From Phoronis australis (Eukaryota; Phoronida; Phoronidae), in the NCBI GenBank assembly GCA_002633005.1, contig NMRA01000321.1, positions 119,775-180,981 of the forward strand: DNA of 61,207 nucleotides, read 5' to 3'. The notes beneath the pieces were generated by a model. The model had not been told where the DNA came from. It was given only the letters and a program-made list of their open reading frames with translations, and did not search any database. Of the stretch, positions 1-11,582 are shown piece after piece; positions within the stretch are counted from its first letter, which is position 1; every line of letters begins with the position of its first letter. The position numbers and the translations under genes were made by a program.

Positions 1-1479
1 CCCCCCCCCTTTCACCCCCGTCCCAACACTAAAACTGCACACATTTAAATCCTTTTTCATCCGTATAATTTTAATTACCGGGATTAATTAATAAACTCAA
101 CATTTCCCCACGCTCTTACTGTTTTACTTTTTTTGCGGTAGCCAAGGGGGGCCCCCCTAAATCCGCCTATGTAGTCGAGCCTGTTTCCTCTCAGTCTCAT
201 GGCTCTCATAGTATCACCACGATCTGGATCAGCAACTGGATCCTATACCGTATCAGTATATGGGTCAACATCCATACCTGGAATGTCTCGATTTTTAAAT
301 AGTCCAGAGCCTTTCATGTGCGTACCCAGGGGGGCACCCATTTGGTGAAGTGGGCAAAAAGGTGCACCACAGAGAAACAGAAAGTCCTAAAAAAAGACAA
401 AGTCCACTAAAAAGGCGCAGCCGCACAGGTCACAGTTCTGAAGGTGGTGCCCCATTTTTTCCTTTTTTTAGTCTTTCCGCCTTTTTTGTTAGCAAAAGGT
501 ACACAATGTCAGAAATTGAAGCCCCCCACATTAAAGGCTGGGTGCGCGCATGCCTTTAGTGGCAGACAACCGGTCTGTTTCTATAATAGTGTGTTGAATG
601 TGCTCATAGTTTTTGTAACAGAAGATAGAGACTAATACTGGCTGGCAAAATTACTCTCCCTGAAAATACACATTGTCAAAGTAAAGGGTTGTGAACGGCT
701 TGCAGTTTTTTTACAGGATACATGTACATGTAGATGTTGGGTCAGCCAAAGAAACTCCTTACAAATTAGTACCATAAGCTAAATTTCGATTGGCTGGTGA
801 CATGAGAAGTGTACCAAAATCTTCCAATAGTATCAATCTTAAGTATGAAATGCACAGGCGACACCCAATAAGGATGAAATATAGTGACCAAACTTGTTCC
901 AAAATTGGTGGGCAGAGGAAACAAATTAATCCTTTAAAACGGAGGGGTTCTTTGACTTGAATTGTCAAGTTCGTGACAAACATAAGGCAAAGAGTCAAAT
1001 TCTGTCTATACCTTTCCTGAAAACGAATTGGACTGAAGTAAAGTCAATCAGACACTCTGAAAATAAATCACATCCAGTCCGATGGCTGATGCTTAACAAA
1101 ATCTCTGAGTACATTTGACGCATAAAGGGACACTTTTAAGTCAGTTTGTGATGTCTTCAGTTGCTTCTAGCTCAAACAAATGCTCCCTTAATCAACTTTT
1201 TTCGAACAATGTATCTTCCTTTGCCCTAATCGGCAATTGCTCACACCAGAGGGTATGACATCGTATCCCCTGGTGCGAGCAGTGTTAAGCAATGGCCAAA
1301 AAGAACAAGGAACCCCACCATTCATTACTCGAGATCAAGAAACACTCGAGGGTATATTGGGGTTGGCCAATCCTAATATTTGAAAATGGTGAATGTTGGC
1401 ATTGGTAACTCATTCAGAAGCCATTCAAGAGTGGATGAGCATGATGATGTTTTAAGCTTTGCTGTTTTATTTTTCACAG
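1..1479. other. Left end: intronic sequence with no supported exon
   Basis: The window starts in a poly-C run. Bases 331-430 resemble 54059-54170 (see the repeat entry). An imperfect hairpin lies near 1239-1281 (CTCACACCAGAGGG pairing with CCCCTGGTGCGAG). No coding exon is seen. By orientation it is intron of SLC10A7. Confidence 0.5.
331..430 (+). repeat. Dispersed repeat, copy 1 (partner at 54059-54170)
   Basis: Both copies read GTGGGCAAAAAGGT, then CAGAGAAA and AAAGTCC, in the same order, with a preceding C-rich run and TTTGG(T/C)GAAGTGGGC. The copies encode similar Lys/Arg-rich peptides (GKKV, then RE, then SPxKR), so this may be a decayed coding TE fragment. Its nature is unknown. Confidence 0.5.
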
Positions 1480-1562
1480 GTCCACTGAAGCCTGAATTTA
1501 CCATCAGATATTTGGCAGTGTCATTTATTTTCTTTAGCAGTGGATTGTCTCTTAATACCGAG
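1480..1562 (+). CDS. SLC10A7: SLC10A7 exon a
   Basis: The exon follows a TTTCACAG acceptor and precedes a GTGCGT donor. It encodes [19 protein letters not shown] and then SGLSLNTE, the segment before and within the second membrane helix of SLC10A7. Confidence 0.9.
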
Positions 1563-4500
1563 GTGCGTGTGACAGGTAACCCATTACTTACGTGCTCTAT
1601 AGTTCTTTATACATTCGGTAGCTGAAGTAAGTTGCTACTTTGTCTCACTTCCTCTGACAAGGCCACATTTGCATTTTGGTCTCCGTGTTCATTGCAAAGT
1701 GCCTCTGGGTTGCCAGTCATCAATTCGTGGCCACAGTAAGATTAAAATCCGGACGATCGCCACACAAGTGAAGAAGTTCGTGATAAATCAACGAAACGTT
1801 GATTTATCATGAACTTCACTCATTTTAGCCCCCTCATCGCCAAGAACTTCCGGTTTGATGAAATCTTATGGCCACGTTAGTGGCACCACCCAACCATAAA
1901 GTGAATTACTGTATGGCGTGAGGTGAGGGTCCTAAGGTATGTCCCTACAGATGTAAGACTGCAACAGTACACATTGCCTTCCTGTAATCAGTGAGAGGAA
2001 AACTAGCTGTGTTCTGATCACTTGTCATGTACACACAATCTAGGATAACTTTGTTGTTGTTATTGGTTGAGATGACGCTATCATCCTGTTTTTGGATAGA
2101 ATCGAGGTATTTTGCGCCACCTGGTGGCGATTTTTGCTGTTTTCAAATCTTGTTTTTGGTGTCTACCCCTTGATCAACCAAATCATTCTGGGGATGGTTT
2201 TGAAAATTGGCCTACATGTTTTCAGTGTGAAGAGGACGTTTGATGATGGCGACTGACTACTGTGGCGCCTCCTAGTGGTAGTTTTGTTTTGTTTTTCGCC
2301 CATAACTGTATCTCCAAAACCCTCTGCAGGATCTTTATTAAATTTAGTAAATGAATTTACGTGAAGATGACTTGTCCGGCGGATCAAACGGATGCTGTGC
2401 CCACATAAGTGGCAATTTCATTTTGTTCTGTTTTTCTTCGTTTCTCTGAAGTTCCTTGATAGATTTTTTGAAATATGGCATGATCCCGTTTTTGGATGGA
2501 GTGTACGTTTTTGCGCCATCTAGTGGCCATTTTTATGATACAAATAAATAACCCTAAAAGCACACCATTTGCGATGCATTCATGGGCGCATTTCATATTT
2601 TTTTTTGTCATGAGAGTGGAATAGGGCCAATATTTGGCTCTAATTTTGAGGGATGGAGGGCCCTGTGCTGCATGGAATTGGTGGTTTTGGCTTCATTTAG
2701 AATACGGTGTGGAACTGGTATTGTCAAGCTGTGTTTTATTATATTTTTTGTGAATCCATACTTAATAGGACTCTGTTAATCAAAATACCCAGCCTAATGT
2801 TACTACTGTATCCTCAGCTGGCTATTTTTGTTGCAGGAGTTGAAGAATGCTGTGTTCCATGTTAGGATGCACATCTTTATTCAGGGCTTTACCTTACTCT
2901 TCCTGCCATTCTTTGTCTCCGTTCTCGTTCACAGTGGGCTTCACCTGACATCGGTTGACCCTTGGATTTTGAACGGGTGAGTTGTATTTGATTATTGTTG
3001 AAAATATATTTACATTGAAATAACATAAAATACCTGTAATCATGTACATCAAGCTTCTCGCATCATTCATCGATTCATCTTCAGGTACGAATCGGGGTGA
3101 GACGAAGAATTATCCATCCGAAATCCAAATAAGTTGTGTGACGTTTTCAAATTTCCATCATTAGGGCATTCTCCTGTTTAGTGACTTTACCAGATATAGA
3201 GGGTTGTGAGGGTGTGATAGCATCTAGCTCCTTTGTTTACTGCCCAGCAGTCTTTTGTCTGGTATGACAACATGAAGGCCAATTATCTACCAGCTTATTA
3301 CTGACAACATGTGAACAGTCAAACCCAGTGTGAATTGGTACATTTGGAAAGAATACTTTGTTGTAACTTCGGCTGTAGTTGAGCAATTTTGGTGATTCAA
3401 AAACTTAACATGATCAGCATTTGACAAGGAATTCAGAAATGCTGTTGGTTTATGTTCAAATATGTTGACTTAATTTTTTTGTCAGCGAGCTCAGTCAGAC
3501 TAGATGCCATCTTAAATAGTACACACCATGGATTTTTGCACATTTTGAATTACCGGTGGCCACAGACTAAATGTATGACGTAAAATTTAGCTAAACCCAT
3601 GTTTATTTTGTGTAATTAGCTCGAAATTTTGATTTCTTTTTCAATTTTGCCAATTGTCACATTTGCCGCCATGTGATGTCATGGGTTGAACACAAGAGAT
3701 CAGTGACTAGCATTGAACAAATGCGGAGAGCAGGGAATTTGAAAGCGACGACGATTATGAGCAAGAATTGAACAAATACTATGAAGAAACGTACGGGAAT
3801 GGTGTGTAGGATGAGGAAATGAGGTTGCACGAAAGCGAGAACAAGTTTAATGTGCTTTTGGCTACATACTTTTCTACTTTGAGCCTTACGAACTGGATCC
3901 TCCCGCGAGAGAAGCGGCCTCGGGCTCAGCGAGTCAACCCATTCATCACAGACGATCCTGAATTAAGAGCCAATGTTTCTGAATGATACATAATGTCCTT
4001 TATTGAACCAGGCCTTCATTGTAACGTCTCCTGTGACTGGAGTTGAAACACGAGTCCTCAAAGTGGGCAGAACACAGAGTGGCCCCGGACCGAATCGCTT
4101 GGTCTTTGATGACGTCCCACACTCTCGTTCGACGCACGAAGCGATGCCACTTCTGCACAACTTTGGTGTCCTGCGGAACACCGAGACGTTCTCCGCTTGG
4201 CTGCTGTTGCTGCAGCCTCCGGAAACACATCTTTTGATCCCTCTACGAACCTTCTCGACGCTAAAATGTACTTTGCTTTCTCTTCACTCTATACACTTTG
4301 TCTCTGATCCGAACAGTACGGCGAACGACTTGGGTTCAACCTATGACGTTGTACATAATTATTATTTTTTCAATTTTTGTGTGTTTCGTTATGAGCTGTG
4401 CACTAAAGGCACTGAAATCAAGTAAGATATAATAATAAAATTTATTTTGAGGTACTAGAGTCATGTTGTGTACACTTTAAGTGCTAGAATGGGGTTAATC

Positions 4501-7500
4501 ACTGATATTGGCTACAACGGTCATCCTCCCAACTTGTTGTTGGGCTATACAATCGAGCAAGTTGGGCTCAACGGGAAAACGTCGTAATGTATTAGGTTTT
4601 TGAAAAAAACAGCATTATTTTAAAAATTTTTATTGCATTTGGCTCAGAATACTTGATGGTGCTCCTGATAACCTGAAATTGCATTCATACAGGCATACTT
4701 AAAAATAACACTGTTTTCCAGCCTGCAGGTTGTGAGTTGCATGCCACCACCAGTATCTAGTGCTGTTATTCTTACAAAGGCAGTCGGTGGCAATGAAGCA
4801 GCTGCTATCTTCAACTCGGCATTGGGCAGTTTCCTGGTAACTATGCTTATGCATCTGCCATTACAAATTCTTTGTGTACGGGTGACTGTGATGCAATTGT
4901 ATACAATTACCTATCGATGTCAGGACATATGGAATGAGGGAGAGCAATATTGCATGAGGTCAGAGGTCGAAGGTGATATTACCTGCAAGCTTCATGTGAT
5001 CTGATAAACCAGAGAGATGTTTTTATATTTGCTAATTACTACACAACCACCGATGCGTTTTGTCTCTTGCTAGATTATCTTTTTACCTGCTTTGATGCAC
5101 TGACATTGTCTGCTTAATGTGTGTAGGTTTCTAGAACTGTAAATAGTGAGGGCTCTTCCAGCAAAATCCGTATGGGAGGGGTGGCAACGGCAATTGTAAT
5201 AGATATCTATGGGTGGTTGCATTCTGAAGGAAATGAAAATCATGGGTGGTCTTTCTTGAAAGAAAGTGAGTGATGGTTTTTGTCCTGTAATTGTTGACAG
5301 GGTATTTTCACCCTCTGAAAGAGTTCCCAACTCACATAAAATTCACTTTACATACCCAAAAATATCTTAAGTCAACAAAACAAGTCCATTCTGCTAGTGT
5401 ACACTGTGCAATATGTTCAATGTGCCATTGCTCAAGTCATGGGCAACTTGATTGCAGGCAAATGTACAGCCACATTAGAGTGAAAATTACTGCAACACTA
5501 AACTGGTGTTAACACATCTAAGAAAATCTGATGTTTTATAAGAAGTATGACGATTCAGATAGGCAAGTTCCCATATTCATTTGGTGTAGCAGACTAAAAG
5601 CATTCGTGAAAACACAGATTGATTCGTAAATTTTTGTATTTGAAAACATCTTATTGAAATTACAGACATGTGGTGGATAGAGACACCTGGTGGCTGCCTA
5701 AAGTATTTATCACAGTTGTCTTTGAAAAGCATGTTTCTGGTAACTGACTTGAGTTGTGATATCACATGGAATTTTTCTGCACTCACAAAACTTGTGATCG
5801 CATATAGTCGGCATCCCGTCCATCCATCTCTGTCTGTCTTTATTATTTCCTGTCTGTCAATTATCTCTTGAACCGCTTCGCGGATGATGTTGAAATTTGG
5901 TATAGAGATTTTTGGTGGGGATGTGCCAGCACCAGACCATTTTCGGACAGATTTGGCTACCGTGGCCATTTTAGTTTTCGACAAGCCATTCCTCTTACAT
6001 TGATTATCTCAAAAATTGCTCGACGGATCACGATGAAATTCATTACAGGAGAATGCAACGGATTCAATTACTGTGGCACCCCCCTCCCTTAGTTTTCAAC
6101 TGCTGAAGTCGTTCCTTCTCCGCCGATTTTCTTGAAACCACTTAAGGGATCATCATGATATCTGGCACAGAGATAGATGGCGGTGATGTGCTGGCACCAG
6201 TTGATTTTCGAACAGATTTGGCTACCATAACATCCCCTGTTGGCCATTTTAGTTTTTGGTAAGACAGGTTGTTTATCTCAAAAACCATTAGGTACAACTG
6301 GATGAAATTTGACACAAAGACATATGGCACGGATAGATGTGCTGACAGCTGTCGATTTTCATTTTGATTTCAACACCCTCTTGGCCGCTTTAGTTTTTGA
6401 CAACATTCCACGAGACAGCTAGTTCTGGTCTCTCGATCACCTAGTGAGTACGTAACAGATCATGACCTGTGTCCTAGAGGCAATTTGTTTACATGTGTTG
6501 CTGGAATTTTGAGCTATGAGCGCCCCTAGTATCTGTCATTGATTTATAATGCACATGAAAAGTGCATAGTTCTACCAACATTCTTGTTTATTAATCGCTG
6601 TTCACTGGAAAGTATTATTCCTTGCCTGGGAGGGTCTAGAGCTGATGTTGTATCTGCTGGACTTTTATTGGCTAATGAAACTCTGAAGACCAAAAATATC
6701 TAAAAGGACTAAAACATGTACATTTAATTTATCATATATAATTAAAAAATTTTATGTTTCAGCGTAATTAAAAATTGTGAGTGGTGGGTTGGAGAAATAA
6801 AACAAAAATATGGGCGGTGGGGGAAAAATGAAAGTGGCTCCCCTCTCCCACATATTTTTACTAGAACAGCCCCAAGTTAGATAAATGCACTTTTTATAGC
6901 CTCTGTCACAATGACATTCAAAGTTGGTATTTTAAAATATTGACCATTAGTCAGGAATTAAAATATCCATGTCAATACCGTTACAAGTGTTGTGCAGTTG
7001 TTTGTATACTCTGTGTTTTTAATTATTACCTACTACTTAGAGTTACCCTGTGGTATTACTTAAAAGTTTACCTCAGTCTGTGGTATTGCATACTGCTGCC
7101 TCTGTGGTGTTTTTAACATGTTTTGTTTTAATGGCACTGAAATACCCTCTCAGCAACTAGGTGAAGATGGGAACAACCGACTCGTTTATAGTGCTGCTAA
7201 TCTCCATGATAGCTAGTAGCAGCATATGTTTATAAAAAAATGATGGATTTAATAGCTTGATAGGTTTTGCCCTCGCCTGTAACTGACTTTGTCTGTGTAT
7301 CATGAGCTGAAAATTCTTTAGGCTCTACATATCAGTTGGTGTAAGCCTACTCTCAATAGGCAACTAGTGTTGCGAACTTAAACACAAAACAGATCAATTG
7401 TGTCTTTTTTATAATTTTCTTTCAAACATTTTTCACACGATACGCAACATGCGTGGCCAATTTGTGACAACTGGCTCACCACAGGTTGTCATTGTTAGTC

Positions 7501-10500
7501 GAGTCTACTGTTACTCTCCTGTAACTGACTATGTCTGTGCATCAGTTTATTGTTGGGCCTAGCAAGGTGGTCACTGTTTTTGCTTCTGAGGATGGCCAAA
7601 ACATGGCATGTCGATTCAAATTCATCGTTATTTTTTTTCAACATGTTGTGCTAATGAAGAGCATTAAACTGAGCTCATTTGATGACTGAAGTCGTTTATA
7701 TTGTCCAGTTATGTTACTGTACTTACTACTGAGATTTTTCATATTAAGTCGCTGAGAACTTTACCCTTGACATGCATAATAGAGTTAAAATTGTCTATAC
7801 GTTTGTTTTGCAGGGTATTTTTATGACTCCGCTGTTGCTGCTATATTTTGTAAGTATGCTCAAAGTCTTTTTTCTCATCAACTTTAACTGATGTAAAAAT
7901 TTATGATTTTCTGAAATGCTTGCTGTTATACTTGGTCCACGTTCGTCCAGGTTGTGACTCAAACTTGGTAATGAGTGGTGCATGTTGCTACTTCCAGTTT
8001 GGGTCTCACTCCTCAGTGCCTGTCAGCAGAGTTGCCCTCCAACTGTCCTTGACGGTAGTGTTCCCACTGTTGCTGGGACAGCTGGTGCGATCTCTGGCCA
8101 GAACTTGGTTAACACGCTCAAAAATTCCGTTTGGAACAATTAGCAGGTACAAATGTTATTTAGTGATAGTAACCACTATCTGTAGTTGATAATTCTTAAA
8201 GGAAAATATTGTCAACTGTGCGTATTTCACATGCTCCAAGTACTATACTGGTTCTTCATACTCAATGTTTATAAGATCGGAATTAGCAATTCTTCAAGTC
8301 AGAAGTGTGATATGAGCATGTCACACAATTGTTGTACCAAATCTCGGGCTGAATTGCTGTTGTACAGTAAAGCCCACTCTAAATTTCAGCCAGTTAGGCA
8401 AGCCGTAGGGTAATTTCTCCCATATATTTTCCAACTATTTTGTGTTGCTTTTAAGCATTATTTGATATCATAACGTATTCTTTCAGTAATTGATTAATGC
8501 GACGATAAAGAGTTTTCTCTTACCCCTGTGCACGCATGTCGTTTAAAGTAGTTGGTGTGGCTGTAAGAGTACTAGAAAAATGCCAGCAGTTTTGGGGTAA
8601 CTCAAACTGCCAGAAGAACATGACATGCTGTGTTTTTGTTTAGTTATTTCTCATTTATCCATTGCTGTCTATTGGTGTCTACTGCTAGTCTAATTAATCC
8701 AAAGGTCTGCAGGTTCAAACTAATTCAAGCGAGTGGATTGTTTGCACACAGCAAGTATCTTACCTAATTTCCACCCTGAACATGTGGGGTTTGGTCTTTC
8801 GCTCTCTTTCCAAAGGTAACAAATAAAAGCAAATGACCCTTTTCATGGAAACCCTTGAACTGTCATCATGGTGGTTACCGTCCTTTGCATATCCATGGCA
8901 TTACTGCATTGTTGATGCCTAAACTGTATTTAGCTCATTGGTCACTTAGTTGTTTTTTCAGTTGCATTCTACTGCTGATCATCTACTCTACATTCTGTGA
9001 TACATTCGCAAGCAGTCACATGCCAATTGATAAGTCTAGTCTCCTTTTAATTGTAGTTATTGGTAAGTACTCTTTTGCCGCGCTTCCTTCTTAAAGTGCT
9101 GTATGACATAGCAACAGTGTGCCAATTTTTCACACCTTTTTACCGTATTTTGCACTTCCATGTAAATTCAGTTGTATTTCTGCAAAACATTTCTGAATGT
9201 AACAAAAGATTTTCCTGCGCTTTCCAATTGTGTCACCTAAGAGAAAATTAGTGTAGAGAGTAAAGTTGACATACAAGCGATAAAAGACAACTCACTGGGG
9301 TCACCAAAGTGAGTACCCACGATCAACACCTGGCAACCTCACATTTCCAAAAGCTCACCAGTCCTCTAGAAGTCTTGGTGAATTCCAGTCGCGTAGTAAT
9401 TCAATTAAATTGATTATAGGAATTTTCAGTATGATTTAATGTAAATTTCTGATCTATATTTGCTAATTATTATAAAAATGGAACCTTGCTAGTCTGCGTC
9501 CTTTGCAACTTCAACTCATTCAAAAAACAAGAATTAGAGCATGCAGTGCAAGCTGTTTGCGCGCCAGACTTGATTGGAATTCAGTGTAATGAGTAAAGCG
9601 TAAATACTTGTTTATTTATCAGAAATTGTGATGGTGTGGATGGTAGGTACAATGTTAATGGTGGTATACTGATGCTATTAAACTGCGGACATTTGGTTAG
9701 CCTCTTGGTGCACAGTTATTGAGTATTAGGTTGAAACATCTGTCGAGCCCCAAAGTATTAGTTATCAGGGAATTCTAACAAGCCATACTGAGCACATTTT
9801 TGTGAAAAGCATTTCCAGGTAGCCTTTTTTTCACAAAAAAGTGCCCATGGTTTGTGAAGTTTGGCCATTTTATCGTAAGACCTAGCAAAAATAGGATTTC
9901 TGTCAAATACGTTACTTTGTTTTTCAATATGATTCGGTAGGTCAAGCATACCAATTCAAAAGAGAATGACTACCATATGTTGAGTAAACCTTAGATTGTA
10001 AAACGGAATGAAATTTTATGTTTCATTGTTTTGCTATTGCTGTAAAACACGATTCCTGTACAAAAATTATGTGTTTTGTGTCACCTAACCACAGGAGAAT
10101 CCCTTCTTGATGTCTTGAGTGAGGTGAAATTTTATCTCGCATGGTGACGGGAAAACACTGTTGCACTGGAGTTGAGCTGGAAATACCTTCATTGAATTTT
10201 GTCAGTTATTTGTATGTCATTAAACATTTAGAATCACCTGTCAACCTAACATGGCCGGCTTGTGTAAGTTACAAGTCCTTTCAAGAACCACAAGATAAAT
10301 GAAAAGTTATGGGAATGGGTCAACAAATCAAGTCGCGTTTTGTTCTAGGAAAAATACTCTTGGGCACTTTTTGTTAAAGGATGCTTGATTGGAAGTCCCC
10401 GATATTTATTTCCATTATTTGTCTGGCGGGTTATATGTAACGCGGGTCATGAGTTTGTGATGGTTCAGTATTGCTTTTTTCAGTGGCTCTACTTCAGTTG

Positions 10501-11582
10501 TTTCTCTTGTGGCTAGTATATTTTCTATCCACATTGGAGAGACTTGGTTTTTCACCATCTGATACCGTTACTATGATGTTCTGCTCCACCCACAAGTCAC
10601 TTACTCTGGGTAAGTTGTAACATATTTGGGTTGTACATTTTCAAATTGTGATCAATTAAGTGCTGTGAGATTTGTTTGGCGAAAGTTTTTTTAGCACACG
10701 AAAAAAAGTTTAGTTTTACGACTCTTTCATCTTAAGGCGTAGTTTTATGATTTTAAGGTTTGTTGCACAGAAAATGCTGACAGAGGTTTAGATCATAATT
10801 ATTAACTGAATTTTGAAATAACCGCGCCGTATTGAAATTTACTTACCGGCTAGACTGCGATCAAGTGTTTGGTAAACTGGCGTTCAATGCCACCTACAGA
10901 TCTCAAGCAACACTGTCAAGAGTTTTCAGCTTGCTGGTGTAAACAGTGTTAAATACCTGTTGTGATATTTTATGCCGGCAAATTTCTTCTGCTGTGCGGT
11001 GTCTTGTGGAAAAGGAAATCCTTTTGATGTATAAATAGATGAACAAGGTCATCATGTTCCTACATTTCCGCGGCGAAGAAGTATCTGCGAACAAAACCAG
11101 TGGCTGCGGCTAATATTGCGTCAGAATTTCGATCCAAGCTGGTGTCACAAAGCTAAAGTAAATTAGCTAGTAATCGAACAACGGCAAGCGCAGACAGTGG
11201 AATTTATTCCTCTGCTTTTAAATTAATCAAACACTATGTAGTAACTGAATTCGTGTCCACCAAATCTGAGTTTGGACCAATCGAATGTCACGTCCGTGCT
11301 CTCACTGCTCTAGAGAACGTCAATACCGAATATCCTCTTACTCCAGGCTTTAGAAAAGTTTAAATTGAGAAAGATTCAGATGAAGTCTGATTATGAGATT
11401 ACAAGAATCTGTTGTAATTTGTATCTTGCAGGCATTCCTATGCTGAAGATAATTTTTGCTGGATATGAGCATTTATCTATCATATCTATTCCCCTACTGG
11501 TTTATCACCCCACTCAGATAGTGGTAGGTGGACTTCTGGTCAGTGCCTTGAAAAGATGGATGGTAGACACTGAACAAATGAG
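1480..11582 (+). CDS. SLC10A7: SLC10A7-type sodium/bile acid cotransporter 7, 5'-partial, eight exons
   Basis: Eight exons with AG/GT borders and compatible phases join into one protein: 1480-1562, 2837-2976, 4722-4836, 7814-7849, 7998-8146, 8962-9062, 10484-10609 and 11432-11582. The product matches the family from its second membrane region to near the C-terminus, including the [20 protein letters not shown] block, [16 protein letters not shown] and a YHPTQI block. These are hallmarks of SLC10A7, a multi-pass membrane protein of the Golgi/secretory pathway linked in vertebrates to calcium handling and skeletal glycosylation. The first exon or exons lie before the window. After 11582 a GT donor is present, but I did not find the short terminal exon. 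If the donor is unused, the frame runs ten more residues to a stop at about 11615. No frameshift is seen, so the gene looks functional. The family is certain. The exact end is not. Confidence 0.93.
1773..1817. repeat. Long hairpin, 21-bp stem with 3-base loop
   Basis: GAAGTTCGTGATAAATCAAC with the following G pairs with CGTTGATTTATCATGAACTT with the following C, with one G/T-type mismatch, around an AAA loop. It lies in an SLC10A7 intron and probably marks a small snap-back repeat. Confidence 0.8.
2060..2560. repeat. Degenerate intronic repeat with (G/C)GCGCCACCTAGTGG-like cores
   Basis: Cores TTTGCGCCACCTGGTGG, TGGCGCCTCCTAGTGG and TTTGCGCCATCTAGTGG recur at about 2113, 2263 and 2511. CCTGTTTTTGGATAGA and CCCGTTTTTGGATGGA recur just before the first and the last. 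This looks like diverged copies of one repeat unit. Confidence 0.5.
2837..2976 (+). CDS. SLC10A7: SLC10A7 exon b
   Basis: It runs from a TTGCAG acceptor to a GTGAGT donor. It encodes [20 protein letters not shown] followed by a hydrophobic helix and DPWILNG. It ends in phase 2, which fits the single base that opens the next exon. Confidence 0.92.
3721..3986 (+). pseudogene. Acidic ORF of TTAA/THAP element, broken copy
   Basis: It is homologous to the intact 82-codon ORF at 23066-23314 on the minus strand. One G is missing after the ATG, and there is an in-frame TAG at about 3807 where the other copy has a glutamine codon. The peptide is rich in D/E and Y near its N-terminus and has [11 protein letters not shown]-like residues further on. 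Function unknown. Confidence 0.65.
3963..4245 (-). pseudogene. THAP-domain ORF of TTAA element, frameshifted copy
   Basis: Minus-strand reading gives CVSGGCSN (the C-x4-C-x-N start of a THAP zinc finger), then after a frame change [13 protein letters not shown] and [11 protein letters not shown] (the C-x2-H end). THAP domains are C2CH DNA-binding modules found in P-element and Kolobok transposases. The two halves are in different frames, so this copy cannot make a complete domain. Confidence 0.75.
4722..4836 (+). CDS. SLC10A7: SLC10A7 exon c (core [18 protein letters not shown] motif)
   Basis: The acceptor is TTTTCCAG, eight bases before a decoy CTGCAG. Using it keeps the frame [11 protein letters not shown]. 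The exon holds the most conserved stretch of the family and stops at a GTAACT donor. The TTAA/THAP element 3512-4480 sits in the intron just upstream. Confidence 0.95.
5865..6400 (+). repeat. Degenerate tandem repeat in SLC10A7 intron, about 260 bp period
   Basis: CACCAGACCATTTTCGGACA and CACCAGTTGATTTTCGAACA recur at about 5931 and 6195, each followed by GATTTGGCTACC and then GGCCATTTTAGTTTT. A weaker third unit follows at about 6345 (GTCGATTTTCATTTTG, then GGCCGCTTTAGTTTTTGAC). Short open frames here follow the repeat and are not read as genes. Confidence 0.6.
7814..7849 (+). CDS. SLC10A7: SLC10A7 exon d (36-nt micro-exon)
   Basis: The micro-exon lies between TTTTGCAG and GTAAGT and encodes [12 protein letters not shown], which aligns with the IVITPLLLL helix of the family. 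It is exactly 12 codons and in phase 0, so skipping it would leave the frame intact but remove half a membrane helix. Confidence 0.9.
7998..8146 (+). CDS. SLC10A7: SLC10A7 exon e
   Basis: The acceptor is CTTCCAG and the donor GTACAA. It encodes [19 protein letters not shown], then a hydrophobic helix ending in [12 protein letters not shown] and the loop [10 protein letters not shown]. Membrane segment and loop order follow the family. Confidence 0.92.
8962..9062 (+). CDS. SLC10A7: SLC10A7 exon f
   Basis: The acceptor TTTTTTCAG and donor GTAAGT flank [20 protein letters not shown] and then [11 protein letters not shown]. The YSTFCDTF motif is typical of SLC10A7. Confidence 0.92.
10484..10609 (+). 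CDS. SLC10A7: SLC10A7 exon g
   Basis: The acceptor is TTTTTTCAG and the donor GTAAGT. It encodes a hydrophobic helix, then [20 protein letters not shown] and L, the conserved cytosolic-loop motif of the family. Phases 1 and 1 match both neighbours. Confidence 0.93.
11432..11582 (+). CDS. SLC10A7: SLC10A7 exon h
   Basis: The acceptor is TCTTGCAG. It encodes [20 protein letters not shown] and then [17 protein letters not shown] and a basic tail [14 protein letters not shown] follows at 11583. Either splicing to a short last exon or read-through to the stop near 11615 is possible. Confidence 0.92.

Larger units (their letters stand above)
3512..4480 (+). mobile_element. TTAA/THAP element copy 1 (Kolobok-like, 969 bp)
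   Basis: The ends are TTAAATAGTACACACCATGG on the left and CATGTTGTGTACACTTTAA on the right. They form an imperfect terminal inverted repeat with TTAA at both edges. An almost identical copy lies inverted at 22575-23522 inside a Gypsy element, and both copies stop at the same TTAA borders. The interior holds an acidic ORF on + and a THAP-domain ORF on -, convergent. TTAA target duplication plus a THAP domain fits the Kolobok superfamily. piggyBac also uses TTAA but has no THAP. No transposase core is seen, so it is probably non-autonomous. Copy 1 has lost its acidic ORF (frameshift and stop). Confidence 0.8.

Noticed and set aside
4003-4425. 140-codon + ORF as a gene
   Set aside because: It is antisense to the THAP ORF of the TTAA element. 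The matching copy at 22661-23059 (minus) also follows the antisense of THAP.
5577-5984. 135-codon minus ORF in an SLC10A7 intron as a gene
   Set aside because: It overlaps a degenerate tandem repeat and has no motif or splice context.
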